NCBI RefSeq assembly: GCF_039993895.1
Contig: NZ_CP121194.1
Coordinates: 1,798,001-1,862,000 of the forward strand
Direction: 5' to 3'
DNA: 64,000 bases
Source: Edaphobacter paludis
Lineage (GTDB): Bacteria > Acidobacteriota > Terriglobia > Terriglobales > Acidobacteriaceae
In this document: piece by piece, positions 33,283-40,581 of the stretch
How the letters are laid out: every line of letters starts with the position of its first letter
How positions within the stretch are numbered: the stretch's first letter is position 1
Made by a program: the position numbers and the translations under genes
The notes under the pieces: model-generated
Told to the model about the DNA's origin: nothing
The model's input: the letters and a program-made list of their open reading frames with translations, nothing else
Database searches by the model: none

Positions 33283-34596
33283 TCAGACCTGTGGAACCTT
33301 CATAACGTCAGGTGTTGTGGCTGGAATGGGAGTTGCAGGCAGGTGGAAGTCAGCCTGCGAGTCGGGATGGGCTGGATCGAATTTGCCTGCATCTTTGGTG
33401 ATGAACTTTTTGAGGGGTAGGTTGTTCTGGCGGATTCCGTCGACGATGCAGCGAGCAAGCTCGTAAGCTCCGTAGCTGTTGAAGTGGGTGTCGTCGCTGA
33501 TGGCCTTGGTCTGGTTAGGGTAGGCGTTGGCAGGGAAGTGCATGAAGGCCTTCTTGGCGCCTTCGGGGCCCATGGCTTCGAAGAGCGTCTTGCTCATGGT
33601 GTTGAGGTCGATGAGGGCAGCGTGCTGCTGGGCGGCGACTTCGCGCATGGCGTCGGGGTAGCCGGCGAGCGAGTTAGTGATGTGTCCGGCGTCGTCGAAG
33701 GTGCGGCGGTTCATGCTGGTGACGAGAACGGGGGTGGCGCCGGCGGCGCGGGCCTTGGCGATGTATTCGGTGAGCAGGGCTTTGTATTCGGGGATGGGGA
33801 CGACGGCGTGGTCGGTGCCGCGCTGGAGCTTTTGGTCGTTGTGGGCAAACTGCATAAAGAGATAGTCGCCGGGCTTGATCTGGCTGAAGATCTTGGCGAA
33901 ACGCTGCTCGCTGACGAAGCTTTTGATGGTCTCGCCGGACTCGGCGTGGTTGGCGACGACGACGCCGGGACGGAGAAAGCGGGGGAGGATCTGGCCCCAG
34001 GCGGTCCAGGGCTCGACGTCCTGATCGACGACAGTGGAGTCTCCGGCGATGTAGATGGTGGGTTCTTTGATCGGTTGAATTACGATGCTGCGGACGCTGG
34101 GGTTGTCGCCGTTGAACTCCAGCGTGAGCTTGTGGTCCCAGTCCATGTTGCCGTTACGCTCGCGAGGTTTGAGGTGGACGTGTTGCGTGACTCCAGAGGC
34201 GTCTGTGAACTCGGGATAGCGGATGTTGACGTCGAAGGTGTGCTTGGCGGAGGCGTTGGCGTGGATCGGGATTCTTTCGAGCATGAGGCGGCGGGCCTCG
34301 GCCCACACGGTGGTGGTGGAAGCTTTGTCCGATCCCAGAACTGTTGTGACTCGGTAGCTGCCTTCGGGGAGGGAGGCGGAGAAGAAAAAGGGCTTGTCGC
34401 TGGAGCAGGACTTTGAGGAGATGGCGGGGATGGTGTCGAGGTCGAAACCGGGAGTGGCTTCAGTGAAGGCGGAGGTGGGGCTGAGGGTGGTGTAGCCGGG
34501 CTTCGACGCTCCGCAGATGAATTTCTGCGCGGAGGCGGAGGGCAGCAGGTTGGTGGCGAGGGCCAAAGTTGAAGCGGCGAGGGTGAGGCGGTTCAT
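33283..34596 (-). CDS. Rhamnogalacturonan acetylesterase-like SGNH hydrolase (CE12 type)
   Basis: The 437-residue secreted enzyme has an N-terminal beta domain (about 25-175) of the type often fused to family CE12 esterases. The SGNH hydrolase domain carries IYIAGDSTVVDQ (nucleophile S187), NHAESGETIKSF, MQFAHNDQK (N253) and the final DDTHFNSYGA (Asp-His of the triad). CE12 enzymes remove acetyl groups from rhamnogalacturonan or xylan, exposing the backbone to hydrolases. It lies 4 kb from the GH35-GH106-GH28-GH2 run on the same strand, and a GAAAC-A-GTTTC repeat sits about 20 bp before its start. This supports a pectin role. Confidence 0.85.
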   Translation of the reverse strand: MNRLTLAASTLALATNLLPSASAQKFICGASKPGYTTLSPTSAFTEATPGFDLDTIPAISSKSCSSDKPFFFSASLPEGSYRVTTVLGSDKASTTTVWAEARRLMLERIPIHANASAKHTFDVNIRYPEFTDASGVTQHVHLKPRERNGNMDWDHKLTLEFNGDNPSVRSIVIQPIKEPTIYIAGDSTVVDQDVEPWTAWGQILPRFLRPGVVVANHAESGETIKSFVSEQRFAKIFSQIKPGDYLFMQFAHNDQKLQRGTDHAVVPIPEYKALLTEYIAKARAAGATPVLVTSMNRRTFDDAGHITNSLAGYPDAMREVAAQQHAALIDLNTMSKTLFEAMGPEGAKKAFMHFPANAYPNQTKAISDDTHFNSYGAYELARCIVDGIRQNNLPLKKFITKDAGKFDPAHPDSQADFHLPATPIPATTPDVMKVPQV

Positions 34597-34615
34597 GCTT
34601 GCTCCCTAATCAGTA

Positions 34616-34626
34616 GAAACAGTTTC
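34616..34626. promoter_or_regulatory. KdgR-like inverted repeat upstream of the CE12 gene
   Basis: GAAACAGTTTC, a perfect 5-bp-arm inverted repeat with a central A, extended on the minus strand as TTTGAAACTGTTTC. It is 20 bp upstream of the start codon. It shares the GAAA...TTTC core with the sites at 29706-29722 and 42270-42282. Confidence 0.45.
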
Positions 34627-34675
34627 AAAGGGAGAATATTAGCATTTGAAGCCGACAATGGGGAATAGGTGGCGG

Positions 34676-34984
34676 CTAGTGGCCTCCGGTTAGCCAGAGC
34701 ATGTAGGGGTCGAGGAGCAGGAAGAGGATGAGGCAGATGGAGAGAAGGTCCATGTAGAGGCAGAAGAGGACTCCGACGTGGAATAGATCCCATTGTGGGC
34801 AGCGCATGCAACGAAGGGTGTCGGCGCCGCCAATGAGGGCAATACCTGCAGGGAGCACGAGAAAAGGGTTGGTGCGGTCGTTGGGAAAGCCGGAGAGGAG
34901 ATAGGCGGCCCCGAGGCTGAGAAGCACGAGCGCGCTGCCCCGCAGGAGGGAAGTTTTGTGCGGATTGAGGATGCGGGATCTCAT
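34676..34984 (-). CDS. Small three-helix membrane protein of unknown function
   Basis: The 102-residue protein has three hydrophobic segments (LLRGSALVLLSLGAAYLLSG; NPFLVLPAGIALIGGADTL; LFHVGVLFCLYMDLLSICLILFLLLDPYM) and a CxxC-like pair, RCMRCPQWD, between the second and third. It is not recognised. A competing frame on the same strand is rich in Arg, Pro and His and is rejected. It lies between the CE12 gene and the PCYCGC-like protein gene. Base use fits a real gene but evidence is limited. Confidence 0.55.
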   Translation of the reverse strand: MRSRILNPHKTSLLRGSALVLLSLGAAYLLSGFPNDRTNPFLVLPAGIALIGGADTLRCMRCPQWDLFHVGVLFCLYMDLLSICLILFLLLDPYMLWLTGGH

Positions 34985-35100
34985 GCCTTGGCCCAGAACA
35001 GCTCAAAGCAAGGATAGGCCAAGCCGAGATAAAACTGCCAATTGCATGGGCAAAGTGAACCGGCTCCGCCGCGCATAGCGGGTAATTCGGCTTTGGGCTC

Positions 35101-35538
35101 TTAGAGGGCAGCTTTGGTGAGGTCGATGGTCTGCCAGTCGCCCCGTTCGATGCCAGCTCGAATCTGGGCAGGAGTTACACCCTTCATGGTTTGCTGGTAG
35201 GCGTAAACAGCTTCGCGCATGCAGGTGGAGCATGCGGCTCCGTGGGTCCCTTCGAAGCAACTATGCAGGCTATTGTGTCCCATGACGCGGTCGCAGTGGC
35301 AGTAGCAGGGCTGCTGATGGAGCACGGACGGGATCTTTGCCGCCATCTTATATACAGTCACCTGATATGGATGCGAGAAATAGGGGCCGGTGAGCTGATC
35401 GCCGCTCAGGACAGGCGGGAGGTGTTTCTTCGGCGCGGTCGCGTTGTAGGCCGGTACATCGTCGGAGGGGTTGGTCCACTGCGCAGACGCAACCATGGTT
35501 ACAAGGCCTAACACTACACACCCGAGTATTCGCTTCAT
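35101..35538 (-). CDS. Secreted CYCHC-motif protein, PCYCGC family-like
   Basis: The roughly 145-residue protein has a signal peptide (MKRILGCVVLGLVTMVASAQ). The motif HQQPCYCHCDRVMGHNSLHSCFEGTHG is followed by CSTCMREA. This resembles the PCYCGC-motif family of exported proteins, with the second glycine replaced by His (CYCHC). The cysteines and histidines could bind a metal such as copper or zinc, or be redox-active; the function of the family is unknown. The ATG at 35538 is chosen because it gives the cleanest signal peptide. Two other ATGs lie 3 and 4 codons upstream. The C-terminal part (MKGVTPAQIRAGIERGDW) resembles a helical segment. Confidence 0.8.
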   Translation of the reverse strand: MKRILGCVVLGLVTMVASAQWTNPSDDVPAYNATAPKKHLPPVLSGDQLTGPYFSHPYQVTVYKMAAKIPSVLHQQPCYCHCDRVMGHNSLHSCFEGTHGAACSTCMREAVYAYQQTMKGVTPAQIRAGIERGDWQTIDLTKAAL

Positions 35539-35709
35539 GTCGGACATCATAAATCGCGGCAGGAGGGAATACCAAATCAGGGCCGGTCTGCTGCCTGCCG
35601 GAGGGGGAATGCGCCAATTTGTTCAAGATGAAAATAGCGAAAGCTAAAGGGGATTAAGGATTTGGAGCACCCGGACCAGATGATCAACAAGAAGGTCAGC
35701 CTAAAAGAC

Positions 35710-35746
35710 AAAAAAAAGGCGGCATGAACGATGGTTTGTTCATGCC
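35710..35746 (-). terminator. Strong orphan terminator
   Basis: Perfect 9-bp arms GGCATGAAC/GTTCATGCC at 35721-35729 and 35738-35746. On the minus strand an 8-base T-tract (35717-35710) follows after GCC. No protein gene ends within 300 bp upstream on this strand. Confidence 0.85.
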
Positions 35747-35835
35747 GGGAGGCCAGTGACGCAACTTGTGTCAGCCGTGAATCGATGATGCGGGCTGAGA
35801 AACTTGTTCGGTGCGGATACTCACGCTTGCCGATG
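35710..35835 (-). ncRNA. Candidate small RNA gene
   Basis: An extended -10 box, TGGTATATT on the minus strand (35849-35841), lies about 100 bases upstream of a strong intrinsic terminator with an 8-base T-tract. No convincing protein frame lies between; only a 17-codon GTG frame, without a ribosome-binding site, is present. The transcript would be about 125 nt. The -35 region is weak (TTGCGG at a short spacing). The call rests on the promoter-terminator pair and needs transcript data. Confidence 0.35.
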
Positions 35836-36052
35836 AATTGAATATACCACAATGTGTATCCGCAAATCCTAAAATATGTTCAATCATAGAAAAAAATCAT
35901 TTTCAAAATAGAAAATATTGTCGGTCAGAGCGGCATAGGTGTGTGTAAGTCATTTATATTCATATGGGTGGCCAGTTAGGCTCCTGAGAAATTTCCAAGC
36001 AAAAATAATTTAAAAAAGTGAAAACTGGTCTCCACACCCGATGCTCTCTTAG

Positions 36053-36367
36053 TTAACTTTTTGCAGCGTATGGGCTGGAATGGCTGGCGAGTTCGGCCGT
36101 GATCCGGCCCGCCATGGCTGCATCCCGTTCAGTGATTCCACCTGCATCGTGCGAGACCAGGGCGAGCACGACGTGGTTGTAACGGATATCGATGTCGGGG
36201 TGGTGCCCGGCGTCTTCGGCGATGGTGGCGATCTGGTTAACAAATGCCATCGCTTGGGGAAAGTCGCTGAATGTCCATTCATGAACGAGCTTGCCGTCTT
36301 TCAACTGCCACTCGGGATGGGCGCGCAATACATCTTCGATTTCGGTTGGAGTCAAAGCCCTTTTCAT
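36053..36367 (-). CDS. 4a-hydroxytetrahydrobiopterin dehydratase (pterin-4a-carbinolamine dehydratase)
   Basis: The 104-residue protein matches the PCD/DCoH family in length and pattern: PTEIEDVLRAHPEWQLKDGKLVHEWTFSDFPQAMAFVNQIATIAEDAGHHPDIDIRYNHV. The active site HHPDI is complete, and the later Val/Ser-His segment (ALVSHDAGGITERD) fits. It regenerates the pterin cofactor after aromatic hydroxylases or acts in molybdopterin-related metabolism. No hydroxylase gene is nearby. The ATG at 36367 has GAGGTGAT 6 nt upstream; the longer reading to 36583 would overlap the HD-GYP gene. It follows that gene by 35 bp on the same strand. Confidence 0.93.
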   Translation of the reverse strand: MKRALTPTEIEDVLRAHPEWQLKDGKLVHEWTFSDFPQAMAFVNQIATIAEDAGHHPDIDIRYNHVVLALVSHDAGGITERDAAMAGRITAELASHSSPYAAKS

Positions 36368-36402
36368 GGCGATCACCTCGCAGGTACATCTGCAGGGAGA
36401 TG

Positions 36403-37521
36403 CTAGGCTTCCCGTCGGCCCGGCGCAAGGACGGGGCGGCAGAAGGTGGAGGACAGCCCGGCGGTAGGCATTTTGGCAACTTCGGCACGGAGATCGGTCC
36501 ATGAATTGATGGGCATGGCGAGGAAGGCTTCGACAATCTGCGGATCGAACTGCTTTCCTGAGCAGCGGGCGATCTCGGCGCATGCAGTTTCGAAGCTTGT
36601 CCCCTTACGGTAGGGGCGATCGGAGGTCATGGCGTCGAGCGCGTCGGCGATGGCGAAGATACGCGCGCCGAGGGGAATGGCTTCGCCGCTCAGTCCCCGT
36701 GGGTAGCCGGTGCCGTCGAAGCGCTCCTGGTGGGCGTATACGATCTCGGCGGCTTCGCGAAGGAAGGGGATCTTGCGCACCATCTCGTAGCCGCGCTCGC
36801 AGTGCTCGCGCATGGTGGTCATCTCGTCGGTGTTGAGTCTGCCGGGTTTGAGCAGGATGCTGTCGGGAGTGGCGATCTTGCCGATGTCGTGGAGGAAGGC
36901 TCCGCGAGCGATGATGCGAAGCTCGTCGGTCTCGACGCCTATGGAGCGGGCGAGGGCGATGGTGTAGGCGGTGACGCGACGGGAGTGGCCCTCGGTCTCT
37001 TCGTCGCGCAGGTCGAGGGCATCGCCCATGGCTTCGAGCGTGATGTCGTAGCTTCGTTCGAGGTCCTGCATGGTGGAGCGCAGACGGCCGGTGCGGGTGG
37101 AGACGATAGATTCGAGGTTGTGGCGATAGATGGCGTTTTGTTTACGCAGGCGGCCATGCTCGATGGCGCGCAGGATGACACTGTCGAGTTCGGTGCGTGA
37201 AAACGGTTTGAGGAGATAGTCGATAGCGCCGCGGCGAAAGGCGCTGGTGGCTACCTGGGTGTCGTCGATAGCGGTGCAGATGACGACGGGGATGGCGGGG
37301 TAGTCGAGGGAGATGTCGTCGAGCAGGCTGAGACCATCGCTGCCAGGCATGATGATGTCGGTGAGGACGAGATCGTAGTCAGGGTCCTGCTGCAGGCGAA
37401 TGAGAGCGTCCTGGGCGTTTTCGGTTGCCGTCGTTGCGTGGCCATCATGTTCAAGCAGCGCTACGAGAGTATCGCGCATCGCGGCTTCGTCTTCGACGAT
37501 CAAAATTCGTTTCTGCGGCAT
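36403..37521 (-). CDS. Response regulator with HD-GYP phosphodiesterase domain
   Basis: The 372-residue cytoplasmic protein joins a receiver domain (about 1-125, phospho-acceptor Asp in LVLTDIIMPGSDG, K in LLKPFS) to an HD-GYP domain. The latter shows LDLRDEETEGHSRRVTAYT, FLHDIGKIATPD, HCERGYEMVRKIPF and HQERFDGTGYPRGLSGEAIPLGARIFAIADALDAMTSDRPYR. All metal ligands and the GYP residues are present, so cyclic di-GMP hydrolysis is expected. A short helical linker lies between the domains. No paired histidine kinase adjoins it. The next gene downstream is the pterin dehydratase. Confidence 0.93.
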   Translation of the reverse strand: MPQKRILIVEDEAAMRDTLVALLEHDGHATTATENAQDALIRLQQDPDYDLVLTDIIMPGSDGLSLLDDISLDYPAIPVVICTAIDDTQVATSAFRRGAIDYLLKPFSRTELDSVILRAIEHGRLRKQNAIYRHNLESIVSTRTGRLRSTMQDLERSYDITLEAMGDALDLRDEETEGHSRRVTAYTIALARSIGVETDELRIIARGAFLHDIGKIATPDSILLKPGRLNTDEMTTMREHCERGYEMVRKIPFLREAAEIVYAHQERFDGTGYPRGLSGEAIPLGARIFAIADALDAMTSDRPYRKGTSFETACAEIARCSGKQFDPQIVEAFLAMPINSWTDLRAEVAKMPTAGLSSTFCRPVLAPGRREA

Positions 37522-37635
37522 GAGTAGGCACTTTTGCGCAGTAGCGCAGCCGCTTCGTTCGATGACGTCGATACGAGCGGCTACGAGCCTTATCGGCGTC
37601 GAGTGCTGTTTCTTTATTGCTGGGCTAGAAGCTGC

Positions 37636-39060
37636 CTAGGTTTTTTTGATTGCTGCTTGCTTTGCCGCAGCCCAGCCGGGTTTGGTAGTTTGACGGCTTC
37701 GGCCCAGGGCGAGTGCGCCTTCGGGGACGTCTTCGGTGATACAACTTCCGGCGGCGATGTAGGCACCGGCTCCTATAGTGACAGGAGCGACGAGGGTCGA
37801 GTCGGAGCCGACAAAGGCGCCGTCGCCGATGATGGTCTGGTGCTTGTGAACGCCGTCGTAGTTGCAGGTGATGGCGCCCGCGCCAACGTTGACTCCGGCA
37901 CCGATGATGGCGTCGCCGAGGTAGTTGAGGTGGTTGGCCTTGGAACCTTTGCCCAGCGTTACTTTTTTGGTCTCGACGAAGTTGCCGACGTGGGCGTTTT
38001 CGCCGATGCGGCTCTCAGGGCGGAGATGGGCGTAGGGGCCGAGAATTGCGCCGTCGCTGACTTCAGCGCTATCGAGGATGCAGCCGTTGCGTACGGTGAC
38101 TCCGTTGCCAAGAGTCGATTGCTGAATGACGGAGTAGGAGCGGACTCGGCATTCTGTGCCGATGGTGGTTGCGCCGAGTAACTGGACGTAAGGCTCGATG
38201 ATGGTATCGGGGCCCACGGTGACGGCGGCATCAATGACACAGGTTTCGGGACGGAAGATGGTGACGCCCTGGGCCATGAGGCGCTTCGCTGTCTCCATGC
38301 GCATGGCGGCGTCGAGGTGCATCATCTCGGCGATGGTGTTGGCGCCGAGGACCTCGTTGACGTGGTCGGCTTTGACGGCGACGACGCGCTCGCCGTCGGC
38401 GACCAGCATGGCGGCCACATCGGTGAGGTAGAACTCGGCGTGGGCGTTGTCGGTGGAGAGGGAATCGAGCTTGCTGAAGAGCGCCGCGGTTTCGAAGCAG
38501 TAGATTCCGGAGTTGATCTCGGGTGTGGAAAGCTGGTCGGGGCGGAGAGACTTCTGTTCGACGATCGCTGTGACTTCAGGTTTGTCCGAGGAGACGCGCA
38601 GGACGCGACCGTAGCCGGTGGGATCGTCGGGTACGGCGGTGAGGATGGTCATGGCGGCGTGTTCGCGGAGATGGAGCTCGCAGATGGAGGCGATCGTCTC
38701 GGGCCGGATGAGAGGCACGTCGCCGGAGAGGACCAGAAAATGTCTGGGGATGGTTGCGCCGGTTTCGGCGAAATGCGCCTTGACCTGCTGGAGCGCGTGA
38801 CCGGTGCCGCGCTGCTCTGCCTGGAGGACAAACTGCACGCCGGTAGGGGCGACTGCGGCGCGAACGCGATCCGCTTCGTGGCCGATGATGCAGTAGATGT
38901 GGTCGGCGGGGACTATGGTTTTAGCTGCGTCGATAACGTGCAGCAGCAGAGCTTGTCCGCCGATCTCATGCAGGACCTTGGGGCGCTTACTTTTGAGCCG
39001 CGTTCCTTTGCCTGCGGCCATGATGGCAATTGCAAATCCAGTGGCGTCGATAGCATCCAT
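37636..39060 (-). CDS. glmU: Bifunctional GlmU: glucosamine-1-phosphate acetyltransferase / GlcNAc-1-P uridyltransferase
   Basis: About 474 residues. The N-terminal uridyltransferase domain has the signature FAIAIMAAGKGTRLKSKRPKVLHEIGGQ, the GTGHAL loop and DVPLI. The C-terminal left-handed beta-helix has hexapeptide repeats (VTVGPDTIIEPYVQL, IGENAHVGNFVETKKVTLGKGSKANHLNYLGDAIIGAGVNVGAGAITCNYDG) with the acetyltransferase catalytic segment and TIIGDGAFVGSDSTLVAPVTIGAGAYI. It makes UDP-GlcNAc for peptidoglycan and other envelope sugars. The ATG at 39060 is preferred to a GTG at 39078; neither has a clear ribosome-binding site. It lies 24 bp after the M16 peptidase gene. Confidence 0.95.
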   Translation of the reverse strand: MDAIDATGFAIAIMAAGKGTRLKSKRPKVLHEIGGQALLLHVIDAAKTIVPADHIYCIIGHEADRVRAAVAPTGVQFVLQAEQRGTGHALQQVKAHFAETGATIPRHFLVLSGDVPLIRPETIASICELHLREHAAMTILTAVPDDPTGYGRVLRVSSDKPEVTAIVEQKSLRPDQLSTPEINSGIYCFETAALFSKLDSLSTDNAHAEFYLTDVAAMLVADGERVVAVKADHVNEVLGANTIAEMMHLDAAMRMETAKRLMAQGVTIFRPETCVIDAAVTVGPDTIIEPYVQLLGATTIGTECRVRSYSVIQQSTLGNGVTVRNGCILDSAEVSDGAILGPYAHLRPESRIGENAHVGNFVETKKVTLGKGSKANHLNYLGDAIIGAGVNVGAGAITCNYDGVHKHQTIIGDGAFVGSDSTLVAPVTIGAGAYIAAGSCITEDVPEGALALGRSRQTTKPGWAAAKQAAIKKT

Positions 39061-39084
39061 AGATAGATAGGGTCTCACGGTAGG

Positions 39085-40581
39085 TTACCTGGTGGGCTTG
39101 CCCGGCGGCGGCGGGATTGCGATATCGAGATTCGTTACATTGCCCAGGGTATCGAGCTTTGGCGAGATCTCGGACTGGTTGCCTACTACGACGATGGCGA
39201 GCTTCGAGGGGTCGACGTATTTGTTCGCTACGCGGGCAACATCGGCTGAGGTGACCTTTTCGATGCCGGTTTTGTACTTGTCGAGGAAGTCGGGCGGGTA
39301 GCCGTAGAAGGCCAGGATGACCTGTTCGTTCAGCGTCTTCTCGGGCGAGTCGTAGTGGAAGATAAAGGAGTTGAGAACCTGATCTTTTGCTTTGTTGAGC
39401 TCTGCCGGGGTGGGTGGTTCTGTTTTAAGCTTTTCGATTTCGGCCAGCAATGCCTTCGTGGCGGCTACGGTGCTTGTGCTCTTTGTGCCCGCGATGACGT
39501 AGAAGATTCCAGGATGATCGTAGGACGCTCCGAAGCTGCCGCCCACGTCGTAGGCGAGACCGAGCTTGGTGCGCACATCCTGCACGACGCGGGAGCCGAA
39601 GCCACCGGAGAAGACTTCGTTCATGACGCTGAGGGCGTAGTAGTCAGGGTTACGCCGTTCGGTGCCGAGACCGACGATGAGCACATTGGACTGGTCTACG
39701 TCGCCCTTTTCGGCGAAGTAAATGGCGCGGTGGGGATCGGTGAAGTGAATAGGCGGCGTGCTGATGAGCGTGCCACGCGGCATCGATTCAAAGGCCTTGC
39801 GAAGCTTGGCTTCCATCACCGTGCTGTCGAAGTCTCCGGAGACGGCGACGATCATGCCGTTGGGTACGACCGTTTTGTCGTGCCAGGCCTTAAGGTCTGC
39901 CAACTTAACCGCTTCGACGGTGGCGTACTCTTCCTGGCGAGCGTAGGGATTTGTTGGGCCGTAGACCTGCTTGATCGCTTCGCGGTTGGCGATGCTGCTG
40001 GCGTCGTCGTTGCGGCGCGAGATGCCGGTCTCCAACTGCCGCTTGGCTAAAAGGAGCTTGTCAGCCTTGAAGTTGGGGTGCTGCAGCAGGTCCATTGTTG
40101 CGGCGAAGACGGTGTCGAAGTCGCCCTTGAGGCTCGACCAGTTCACTGAAGTGGTGGCGGTGCTACCGTTGGTCTCAAGGCTGGCTGCCTTGTTTTCCAG
40201 CTCGTCGTCGAGTTTGTCGCCATCGACCGTTGTGGTGCCGCTGGTGCGCCAGGTCTGGCCATAGAGCGATACGAGGCCAATTTTGTCTGCCGGTTCGTCG
40301 CGGCTTCCGCCTCGGATGAGAATCGTTCCATTGATGAAGGGAAGCTCGTGATCTTCCTGCAGGAAGATTACGAGGCCATTCGCCAGTTCGATTCGCTTTG
40401 GCTGCTTCGGTTTGAAGGCATGGAGGGGTGGAATCGGAATCTGCTTCCACGGCTGTGCGGCTGGCCTGGTGCTGGTTGCCGGCTTGGCTGCCGTCTGAGC
40501 AGTGCCGCTCATCGGTGTCATCGTGGTAAGCAAAACCGTCAGTGCTATGCCGGCAAAACGCATCGTCGAGAGTCCCTTCAT
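39085..40581 (-). CDS. M16-family peptidase homologue lacking the zinc motif (probable inactive subunit)
   Basis: The 498-residue secreted protein has a signal peptide (IALTVLLTTMTPMSGTAQ) and the M16 fold: IELANGLVIFLQEDHELPFINGTILIRGGSRDEPADKIGLVSLYGQTWRTSG, then PNGMIVAVSGDFDSTVMEAKLRKAFESM and FGSRVVQDVRTKLGLAYDVGGSF. The HxxEH zinc motif that should follow GLV is replaced by SLYGQ. It is therefore probably the non-catalytic partner of the M16 protein encoded just upstream, as in two-subunit M16B enzymes. Its start overlaps the end of that gene by 4 bp and has GGAGGTG 5 nt upstream. Confidence 0.88.
   Translation of the reverse strand: MKGLSTMRFAGIALTVLLTTMTPMSGTAQTAAKPATSTRPAAQPWKQIPIPPLHAFKPKQPKRIELANGLVIFLQEDHELPFINGTILIRGGSRDEPADKIGLVSLYGQTWRTSGTTTVDGDKLDDELENKAASLETNGSTATTSVNWSSLKGDFDTVFAATMDLLQHPNFKADKLLLAKRQLETGISRRNDDASSIANREAIKQVYGPTNPYARQEEYATVEAVKLADLKAWHDKTVVPNGMIVAVSGDFDSTVMEAKLRKAFESMPRGTLISTPPIHFTDPHRAIYFAEKGDVDQSNVLIVGLGTERRNPDYYALSVMNEVFSGGFGSRVVQDVRTKLGLAYDVGGSFGASYDHPGIFYVIAGTKSTSTVAATKALLAEIEKLKTEPPTPAELNKAKDQVLNSFIFHYDSPEKTLNEQVILAFYGYPPDFLDKYKTGIEKVTSADVARVANKYVDPSKLAIVVVGNQSEISPKLDTLGNVTNLDIAIPPPPGKPTR

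Larger units (their letters stand above)
35551..36052. other. AT-rich gap with an orphan minus-strand terminator
   Basis: This 500-base stretch holds no supported protein gene. A 91-codon frame at 35577-35852 runs through the terminator hairpin and looks unlike a protein. The part from 35850 to 36050 is strongly AT-rich, with several A/T runs and no clear element. The terminator at 35710-35746 and an extended -10 box at 35841-35849 suggest a small RNA gene, listed separately. Confidence 0.6.

Noticed and set aside
34593..35006. A 137-codon minus-strand frame overlapping the three-helix membrane protein gene
   Set aside because: It is rich in Pro, Arg and Ser with no membrane pattern, while the other frame gives three clear hydrophobic helices.
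35577..35852. A 91-codon minus-strand frame in the AT-rich gap
   Set aside because: It runs straight through the orphan terminator hairpin and T-tract, has no ribosome-binding site and resembles no protein.
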